From positions 1 through 64,000 of the forward strand of contig JAUWGE010000003.1 in the NCBI GenBank assembly GCA_030606565.1: a DNA stretch of 64,000 nt, read 5' to 3'. Positions 58,338 to 64,000 of this stretch are shown here, piece by piece. This DNA is from Candidatus Bipolaricaulota bacterium. Lineage in GTDB: Bacteria; Bipolaricaulota; Bipolaricaulia; UBA7950; UBA9294. The notes below the pieces were generated by a model. That model saw only the letters and a list, made by a program, of their open reading frames with translations. It was not told the DNA's origin and made no database searches. Numbering within the stretch: the first letter of the stretch is position 1; the number at the start of each line of letters is the position of its first letter. Position numbers and translations under genes: made by a program.

Positions 58338-60611
58338 GTGAACGAGAGAGCGAACGATGGGATGATCGGTGCCGCCGTCCCCCGTCCAGACGCACTCGAT
58401 AAGGTCCGTGGGGAGGCGAGGTTCGTTGATGACCTTGCCTTCCCTGGAATGCTACATGCCGCAGTGATCCGCAGCACCGTCCCTCATGCAAAGATCTGCA
58501 AGCTCGATCTTACAAGTGTTTCGAAGCATCCCCGGGTCACCTGCACCCTCACCGCGAACGAGGTCCCTGGAGAGAACGTGGTGCACGTCATCTACGACTA
58601 CCAACCGGCCCTCGCCGATGAGATTGTTCGCTATGTCGGCGAGCCGATCGCGCTTCTGGCTGCCGAGGACCGCGCAAGTGCCCGCAGTGCAGCAGCACAC
58701 GCCACGATTGACTACGAGGAGCTCCCAGCGGTCTTCGATCCACTTTCAGCCCTTTCACCGGATGCACCCACAGTCGCCGTCCCCGCGGCAACGGAAAAAG
58801 CGCCAAACCTGTTTAACGCCATGCGCATTCGCAAAGGAAACGTTGCCCAAGGGTTCGCACAGGCCGACGTTATCGTCGAGGGGGAGTATCGCACCGGCTA
58901 CCAGGAACACGCCTATCTAGAAACGCAAGGAGCGATCGCCGTTCCCGAGTTAAACGGAGCGATCGCGATCTACGGGACGATGCAGTGCCCGTTCTACGTC
59001 CAGGCCGCTGTGGCCAAGGTCCTCGGCCTGCCTCTGTCGAAGGTGCGTGTGATACAAACAGCAACCGGAGGAGCATTCGGCGGCAAGGAGGACGTTCCTT
59101 CCCTTGTATCGTCGTTGGCCGCTCTTCTTGCGTGGAAGGTACGCCGACCGGTGAAGCTCGTGTTCGACCGTGAGGAAGACATCCTGACATCGAGCAAGCG
59201 ACACCCATCGATCGTCCGCTACAAGAGTGGGGCGAAGGCCGATGGAACCCTCACCGCGATTGAGGTTGATTTCGTCTACAACGCCGGCTCCTATCAGACT
59301 CTCTCCTCGGCAGTCCTGTGGCGGGGGCTGATGACCGCGGCCGGGCCGTACCGGATCCCCCATGTGAAGATCGATGGCCGCTCGGTCGCGACGAACACCG
59401 TCCCTTGCGGCGCGTTTCGCGGGTTTGGGAGTCCACAGGTGATCTTCGCCCATGAGTCGCAGATGGACCGCCTCGCCGAGCGGTTGGGGATCGACCGGCT
59501 GGAGATCCGCCGTCGAAACGCCCTGCAAATAGGTGATGAGACCGCCACGAAACAGCGGCTGGGCGAGAGCGTGGGTGTGCTTCAGACGATTGAGGAGGCG
59601 GGCCGGCTGGCTCACTGGGAGGAGCGGCTGCGAAAGGTGGAGGCGTTCAACGCGGCATCGCGAGATCGTCGCCGCGGCCTGGGGATTTCTTCTGTCATCT
59701 ACGGGGTTGGACTAGGAGGAAAAGCCCCGTTCCTGGATAAGGCTGGCGCGTACATGAAGCTTGAAGCCGACGGCTCGATCGGCATCGCTGTGGGGACGGT
59801 CGAGATGGGACAGGGGTTGACGACCGCCCTCACTCAGATCGCTTCGGAAGCCTTAAGCGTCCCGTTTGACCGTATTCACCTCGCTCCGGTGGACAGCTCA
59901 CGCGTTCCGGACTCCGGACCGACGGTCGCCTCGCGGGGAACGATGATGAGCGGACTTGCCATCCTCGACGCGGCGGCGAAGCTCAAGGAGCGAATTCGTG
60001 CCGCAGCCAAAGACCTTCATATCCCTGAGGAGGAGATCCCCTCCCGCTTGCAGGAGATCGCGCAGGCCTTCTGGATGAGAAACCTCGATCCTGCGGTCGA
60101 GGGGTGGGCGAAGGGCGCGCCGGTCGATTGGGACGAAGAGACTGGCCTGGGGAACGCCTACTTCGTCTACTCCTACGCTACTCACATCGCTCAAGTTGAG
60201 GTCGATCTTACAACCGGGGAGGTCTCGGTAGAGGATTTCGTTGCCGTACATGACTCAGGGAGAATAGTCAATCATCAACTGGCCTCTGGCCAAGTGGAGG
60301 GCGGGATCGCACAGGGACTGGGGTTTGCGTTGATGGAAGAGATCTCGCAAAAAGACGGCCACTTGATGACGACAGGCTTCACCACCTATCGCATCCCGAC
60401 AATCCGTGACATCGCGGCGGACACCAAAGTAGCGTTTGTTGAAGCCCTCTATCCAGCTGGCCCGTTCGGGGCGAAGGGTCTGGGAGAGGTCCCATTGATG
60501 GCCTCCCACACCGCTGTCTCCCGCGCGGTGGCCCACGCACTCGGTGCGGCGGTCAATGCCTACCCACTCTCCCCCGAGCGGGTAAAGACCACGCTTCCTT
60601 CCAGGGCTTAA
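58338..60611 (+). CDS. molybdenum hydroxylase large subunit, second type (XdhD-like)
   Basis: The track starts inside the previous gene; GTG 58338 or ATG 58362 is the likely start, giving about 757 residues. Signatures: VRGEARFVDDLAFPGML, TGGAFGGKEDVPS, GAFRGFGSPQVIFAHE, and GPFGAKGLGEVPLMA with the catalytic Glu. It is clearly diverged from 27029..29353. No FAD or 2Fe-2S gene adjoins it, so the subunits encoded at 39226 and 40315, ~17 kb away, are its probable partners. It is last in the carbamate kinase operon. Confidence 0.9.
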   Translation: MNERANDGMIGAAVPRPDALDKVRGEARFVDDLAFPGMLHAAVIRSTVPHAKICKLDLTSVSKHPRVTCTLTANEVPGENVVHVIYDYQPALADEIVRYVGEPIALLAAEDRASARSAAAHATIDYEELPAVFDPLSALSPDAPTVAVPAATEKAPNLFNAMRIRKGNVAQGFAQADVIVEGEYRTGYQEHAYLETQGAIAVPELNGAIAIYGTMQCPFYVQAAVAKVLGLPLSKVRVIQTATGGAFGGKEDVPSLVSSLAALLAWKVRRPVKLVFDREEDILTSSKRHPSIVRYKSGAKADGTLTAIEVDFVYNAGSYQTLSSAVLWRGLMTAAGPYRIPHVKIDGRSVATNTVPCGAFRGFGSPQVIFAHESQMDRLAERLGIDRLEIRRRNALQIGDETATKQRLGESVGVLQTIEEAGRLAHWEERLRKVEAFNAASRDRRRGLGISSVIYGVGLGGKAPFLDKAGAYMKLEADGSIGIAVGTVEMGQGLTTALTQIASEALSVPFDRIHLAPVDSSRVPDSGPTVASRGTMMSGLAILDAAAKLKERIRAAAKDLHIPEEEIPSRLQEIAQAFWMRNLDPAVEGWAKGAPVDWDEETGLGNAYFVYSYATHIAQVEVDLTTGEVSVEDFVAVHDSGRIVNHQLASGQVEGGIAQGLGFALMEEISQKDGHLMTTGFTTYRIPTIRDIAADTKVAFVEALYPAGPFGAKGLGEVPLMASHTAVSRAVAHALGAAVNAYPLSPERVKTTLPSRA

Positions 60612-60664
60612 TTCTCGCCCGCACGGCAGAAAACGGGAACCGCCCACATTCCTCATGAAATGCC

Positions 60665-60693
60665 TTGACATCAATTGATTTTAGTGCTATGAT
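60665..60693 (+). promoter_or_regulatory. strong promoter of the solute-binding protein gene
   Basis: TTGACA (60665-60670), 17 bases, TG-C-TATGAT (60688-60693). The leader to 60879 is about 180 bases, with short palindromic stretches (GATACGATACGTCGCATGCA) but no riboswitch that I recognise. Confidence 0.7.
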
Positions 60694-60879
60694 TGTATGG
60701 AGGTTGCCTGGTGCTGAGTATCACGGGTTCAAGAAAGGCCGGGCAGAGAAGAAAGCGCAAGTAGTACAGGTTTCCTGACGATACGATACGTCGCATGCAT
60801 CGATAAGATTAGTTCCTTCCCCGCTCGCGCCGCCGGGTAGCAGAAGATGATTATCACTCAAGTTCAAGGGGGTAATATC

Positions 60880-62253
60880 ATGCGCAGAGGCATCCGATCA
60901 ATTGTAGTTCCACTATTGTTGCTCACTCTTCTAGTGGGTATCGTGGGGGTAGATGGCTCTCAGACTCCGGTGACAGTGACCTTCTGGACAACGGAGACCA
61001 AGCCTAACCGGGTAGCTATCCAAGAAGAGATTGCGTCAGATTTCATGGCCCTTCATCCGGACATCAAGGTCGAGGTTGTCCCGGTACTCGAGTCGGAGAT
61101 GCCAGCAAAGGTGGCAGCAGCCTCTTCTGCTGGCGACCTCCCGGATGTGATGATCGTGCCAGATGAATACGTGATCAGTTGGGCCAAGGACGAAATCTTA
61201 GATATCGACGCAAACAGTACCCTTCTAGAGAAGCTAGGAGTAAACACCTTTGCCACTACGCCTCGCGATGTGGCTAAGGTGGAGGGTGACTATGTGGCTA
61301 TCCCGCTGGACGGATGGGCGATGTTATTTCTGGGCCGTAAGGACATGACCAAGCATCATCTCTTCCACGCGGAGGGCAACTGGCGCACAATACTGCTCGT
61401 TGCTGTGACTCTTAACGAGGCGACGAGCCTGTACGGGCTTGAGGTAGGCACAGACTGTGCCGAGAGGTTCATGCAACAGGTATTCGAGCAGTTTGCCCTG
61501 TCCAACGGGGCCCGGCTAGTAGATATGAAAGGCAACATCAACCTCAAGACCGTAGAGTTCGCTGATACCCTCAAAGTCTACAAGCTCCTGGCTTCCACAT
61601 TCACCCCATCGGGGAAGATCAAGCAGGAGCAGATCCGGGATGACTATTTCGCTGGCAGGGCAGCGATGATTCTCTGGCCGTCGCTGATTCTGGATGAGCT
61701 AGCCGGGCTGGAGAACAGCGTGCCCGTTACGAAGTTCCCTGCGGGCACACCTGCACTGCATGAACGCACATTCATCGGCACCGGCTTTAGCGGCCCGCTG
61801 GGCTCCAGGGTCCAGTATGGCCAGGTGAATTATCTTGGAATTACCAAAGATGCCGATACCGAGGCGGCCCAGGCCTTCGCAGAGTACCTGCTCAGCGATG
61901 GCTATACTAAGTGGCTATCAATGGACCCGCTAGGCAAGTTGCCGATGCGGCCAGGTTACATTGACGTATGGAAGGAACTCGACTTCGGTGTTGACCGTAA
62001 GGCTAAGATTTCCGCTGTCTACGGAGCGGAAGTGCTCTCCGCGATTGCCTCCGGCGTGAATAATATCGACCGCTGGGGGATCGGCACTGGTCGTGGCCAA
62101 TGTGTGAGATCTATCTATGATAAGCTAACAATTGTCAAAATCCTGAGAGACTACATCGACGGGAAATTCGCCACCGCTGAGTTAGCAGCTGCAGAGATGG
62201 ACAGGAGGGTGAGAGCGTTGCCCGGTTGCGAGGACAGACAGGTGAAACCTTAG
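60880..62253 (+). CDS. extracellular solute-binding protein (family 1, carbohydrate-type)
   Basis: 457 residues from ATG 60880 after AAGGGGG. A signal peptide ends near VDGSQ, without a lipobox. The mature part follows the SBP_bac_1 pattern: VTFWTTET, EEIASDFMALHPDIKVEVVPV, PDVMIVPDE, then FALSNGARLVD, and FAEYLLSDGYTKWLS near the C-terminus. It should capture a sugar or similar solute for an ABC importer, but no permease or ATPase gene is nearby. The region GRKDMTKHHLFHAEGNW is unlike the usual RKDLFEEAGL segment and may be locally diverged. Confidence 0.85.
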   Translation: MRRGIRSIVVPLLLLTLLVGIVGVDGSQTPVTVTFWTTETKPNRVAIQEEIASDFMALHPDIKVEVVPVLESEMPAKVAAASSAGDLPDVMIVPDEYVISWAKDEILDIDANSTLLEKLGVNTFATTPRDVAKVEGDYVAIPLDGWAMLFLGRKDMTKHHLFHAEGNWRTILLVAVTLNEATSLYGLEVGTDCAERFMQQVFEQFALSNGARLVDMKGNINLKTVEFADTLKVYKLLASTFTPSGKIKQEQIRDDYFAGRAAMILWPSLILDELAGLENSVPVTKFPAGTPALHERTFIGTGFSGPLGSRVQYGQVNYLGITKDADTEAAQAFAEYLLSDGYTKWLSMDPLGKLPMRPGYIDVWKELDFGVDRKAKISAVYGAEVLSAIASGVNNIDRWGIGTGRGQCVRSIYDKLTIVKILRDYIDGKFATAELAAAEMDRRVRALPGCEDRQVKP

Positions 62254-62614
62254 CTAAGCTCGCCCGAAAAGAATGAAAAGCAAGGCTAGGGGGCAAACCT
62301 TGTCTTTTGCCTCTTTTAACCTCTACGACTGGGCTGGGAAGAGCAAATACTGTCCTCCACTGGTCGGCTCAAAGGGAAGCTTCGGTGAATCTATGGAGCT
62401 GGTCATTGCCTTGGAAGACTGAAGGGTCGTTCTTCCCTTCCCCCGTGGAGACACGTACTCTTGGTGGAACGCTGTGGTCCTCCCGTGTGGAGGGAACTGT
62501 TCGGCTTTCTTCAACCCCAAGGCTTTGGAGGAGCATAAGAACTGACGTGTGCAAGTTGGCACGTGTGCATGTAAAGGCTTTGAGAAGTGACAAGCGGCTC
62601 TGTGGGACCATAAG
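62254..62614. other. spacer with terminator-like hairpin and degenerate repeats
   Basis: A GGCAAA/TTTGCC hairpin followed by TCTTTT (62290-62317) probably ends the solute-binding protein transcript. GGCACGTGTGCATGT and AAAGGCTTTGA (about 62557-62584) recur in altered form at 63289-63323. The track ORFs here lack any motif. Confidence 0.45.
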
Positions 62615-62643
62615 TTGCCTGGGGCAGACCTTTTTTGTAGACT
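62615..62643 (+). promoter_or_regulatory. possible promoter of the DUF4258/YgiT pair
   Basis: TTGCCT (62615-62620), 17 bases, TAGACT (62638-62643); the start codon is ten bases further and has no Shine-Dalgarno, so the mRNA may be leaderless. Confidence 0.45.
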
Positions 62644-62652
62644 ATATCGAAG

Positions 62653-62967
62653 ATGGCTGATAAGTTCTTGGATATCGCTCAGGTCAAAGTTCGCCAAGAC
62701 GCATTCGAACTCTCTGAGCATGCGCAACAGGAAGCTGCCGCTGAACAGATCAGCGTTGATGATGTCAAGCATGCTATTCTCGTAGGACAGGCGCTTGAGC
62801 CCTATCCCGACGATCCACGAGGTCCCAGTTGCCTGATGGTCGGTCAAGATGAGAGCAGCAGGTGGATTCACATGCTCTGCGGGAATTTCGATCGAGAGAA
62901 TCTATTGATTATCACGGTCTACCTGCCACGGCCGCCGAAGTGGGAGGACCCATTTACCAGGGGGTGA
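62653..62967 (+). CDS. DUF4258 family protein, toxin-like
   Basis: 104 residues: FELSEHAQQEAAAEQISVDDVKHAIL, PRGPSCLMVGQDESSRWIHMLCG and LLIITVYLP. These are the features of DUF4258, a small RelE-like family often paired with a YgiT/MqsA-type zinc-finger antitoxin. The next gene, five bases later, encodes such a partner. RelE-family toxins cleave mRNA, but this member's activity is unproven. No Shine-Dalgarno. Confidence 0.82.
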   Translation: MADKFLDIAQVKVRQDAFELSEHAQQEAAAEQISVDDVKHAILVGQALEPYPDDPRGPSCLMVGQDESSRWIHMLCGNFDRENLLIITVYLPRPPKWEDPFTRG

Positions 62968-62971
62968 AACC

Positions 62972-63250
62972 ATGAGTATGAGTTCGCTGAGAAAGACCGG
63001 GTCAAAGGACCAGCCCAAAGCCGGCGAGACTTGCTATTTCTGTGGTCGCGGGATCTTGGAGGAGAAGCGCGTGACGGTGGACTTCCGTTGGGGTGATAAG
63101 CTTGTGATCATCGAGAACGTCGCGGCCAAAGTCTGCAATGAATGCGGAGAACGCTACTATGCCGCCAAGGTCGTGCGGGAGATGGAGCGGATCGCTAAGG
63201 AAGAGCACAAGGAAAGGGAGCTTCGAGTTCCGGTCGTGGCATTGGAATAG
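62972..63250 (+). CDS. YgiT/MqsA-type zinc-finger antitoxin-like protein
   Basis: 92 residues with CYFCG and CNECG (residues ~21-25 and ~58-62), the two CxxC pairs of the YgiT-type zinc finger, then a charged C-terminal helix (VVREMERIAKEEHKERE). The C-terminal HTH of full MqsA is missing, as in many short YgiT-type partners of DUF4258 proteins. It would bind and neutralise the upstream protein. ATG follows AGGGGGTGAAACC. Confidence 0.85.
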   Translation: MSMSSLRKTGSKDQPKAGETCYFCGRGILEEKRVTVDFRWGDKLVIIENVAAKVCNECGERYYAAKVVREMERIAKEEHKERELRVPVVALE

Positions 63251-63339
63251 CCAGGCCTCTTATTGAACTGCAGCGAGCTGCCGTTGGATGGCACATGTAC
63301 ACGTTTACACGGAAAGGCTTTGAATCACTGTAAGTTGTT

Positions 63340-64000
63340 ATGCTGACGTATAAATCCCAGAGGAAAGGAGAGGGAAACATATCTAAAGAGTTTTCCGTTA
63401 GAAGGTTCGGCCTAAGATGGCAGGTTACCCTGTTCCTTATAAACCTATTCTTGCTCTGCCTATTCATCCAGGCCACTGGCACACAACCCAACTACCTAAC
63501 GAACCCCAACACCTATCGGGCCACCTACTCGGTCACCATCACAAATATCAGCGCCAGGATGGATACCTTAGAGATCTGGATCCCACGGCCGGTCGAATGG
63601 GACTCACAGAAGGATGTGACGATCGAAGAGGTAACCCCATCACCGACTCGGGCTTACTCCGATCCCGTCCATCAAAACGGCATCTACTACTGGAAGTTCC
63701 AGAATAAGCCCAAAAAAGGCGCCAGCATGACGGTCCAAGAGCAATTCACCTTCACCGCCTATGACATCATCTACGATATCGATCCTGGCTCAGTTGGCCA
63801 ATACGATACGGGTAGCCAGCTATACCAAACATACACCAGGAGCGAGGAGCTCATCGAAGCTAATGACCCGGCGATCAGGGCGAAGGCCCGAGAGATCGTG
63901 GGGGACGAAACCAACCCCTACAAGAAAGCCAGGCTGATCTACGATTGGGTGCTCAACCACATGCGCTATCAACTAATCGAGGGGTTGGGCGGGGCCAGGT
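63340..64000 (+). CDS. transglutaminase-like secreted protein, N-terminal part
   Basis: Open to the window edge, so not in the track. From ATG 63340 the frame runs uninterrupted for 220 codons. A signal anchor (TLFLINLFLLCLFIQATG) is followed by a beta-sandwich with YRATYSVTITNISARMDTL, and then IRAKAREIVGDETNPYKKAR and LIYDWVLNHMRYQ, the lead-in to a transglutaminase-like core whose Cys-His-Asp triad would lie beyond 64000. The 63340 ATG has no ribosome-binding site; AAGGAGAGGG at 63364-63373 instead precedes an in-frame ATA, so the start is uncertain. Confidence 0.75.
   Translation, partial: MLTYKSQRKGEGNISKEFSVRRFGLRWQVTLFLINLFLLCLFIQATGTQPNYLTNPNTYRATYSVTITNISARMDTLEIWIPRPVEWDSQKDVTIEEVTPSPTRAYSDPVHQNGIYYWKFQNKPKKGASMTVQEQFTFTAYDIIYDIDPGSVGQYDTGSQLYQTYTRSEELIEANDPAIRAKAREIVGDETNPYKKARLIYDWVLNHMRYQLIEGLGGAR

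Noticed and set aside
1-64000. tRNA or rRNA genes
   Set aside because: Scanning for GGTTCRAATCC-type T-loops and conserved rRNA segments found only GTTCAAATCCG at ~40610, which is inside the FAD subunit gene.

Overview
The window looks like a chromosomal segment of an uncultured bacterium with moderate G+C content. Genes have Shine-Dalgarno sites (AGGAGG type) and mostly sigma70-like promoters. Lipoproteins with lipoboxes and secreted beta-rich proteins ending in aromatic residues suggest a diderm envelope. I cannot name the lineage; an Acetothermia/Bipolaricaulota-like candidate phylum is a guess from overall character only.

Layout. 1-3.9 kb: a GDT1-type transporter start, a ComEA-like protein, two paralogous small membrane proteins, a chagasin-like inhibitor and small unknown genes. 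3.9-7.9 kb: a PemK/MazF-type toxin-antitoxin pair and a single-chain nuclease-methyltransferase restriction enzyme. 7.9-14.1 kb: a repeat-rich accessory region with secreted proteins (phytase-like, lipoprotein, phospholipase D with lamin-tail domain), pseudogenes and several families of short palindromic repeats, one of which encloses a GxxExxY nuclease-like gene. 14.2-23 kb: a near-consensus promoter, a cyclic-di-GMP-I riboswitch and an intrinsic terminator precede a beta-rich secreted protein and a 2356-residue Ig-like/thrombospondin-type-3 surface protein. 23-27 kb: more repeats, a DEAD-box helicase, and an AAA ATPase inserted next to a dehydrogenase remnant.

27-42.5 kb and 53.9-60.6 kb hold a split purine-catabolism locus: a three-subunit xanthine-dehydrogenase-type molybdenum hydroxylase with adenine deaminase on the minus strand; ssnA, ygfK, a threonine-synthase-like enzyme, 2Fe-2S subunit, MocA-like nucleotidyltransferase, FAD subunit and hydantoinase on the plus strand; then a FadR-type regulator, a broken M20 peptidase, carbamate kinase, two carbamoyltransferases and a second molybdenum hydroxylase large subunit. 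Together they would convert adenine and other purines through ring opening to carbamoyl groups, and carbamate kinase would recover ATP. Between the halves (42.5-53.9 kb) lie secreted proteins, acetyltransferases, TrmO, a diguanylate cyclase, RmuC, a THEP1-type NTPase, and an alanine-racemase-like/PLP-lyase pair. The right end carries a solitary solute-binding protein, a DUF4258/YgiT-type small gene pair and the start of a transglutaminase-like protein.

The most unusual signal is the repeat landscape: palindromes nested inside palindromes, a filled/empty site pair, palindromes lying in frame inside protein-coding genes, and a PD-(D/E)XK-type gene lying between the two arms of one repeat family.
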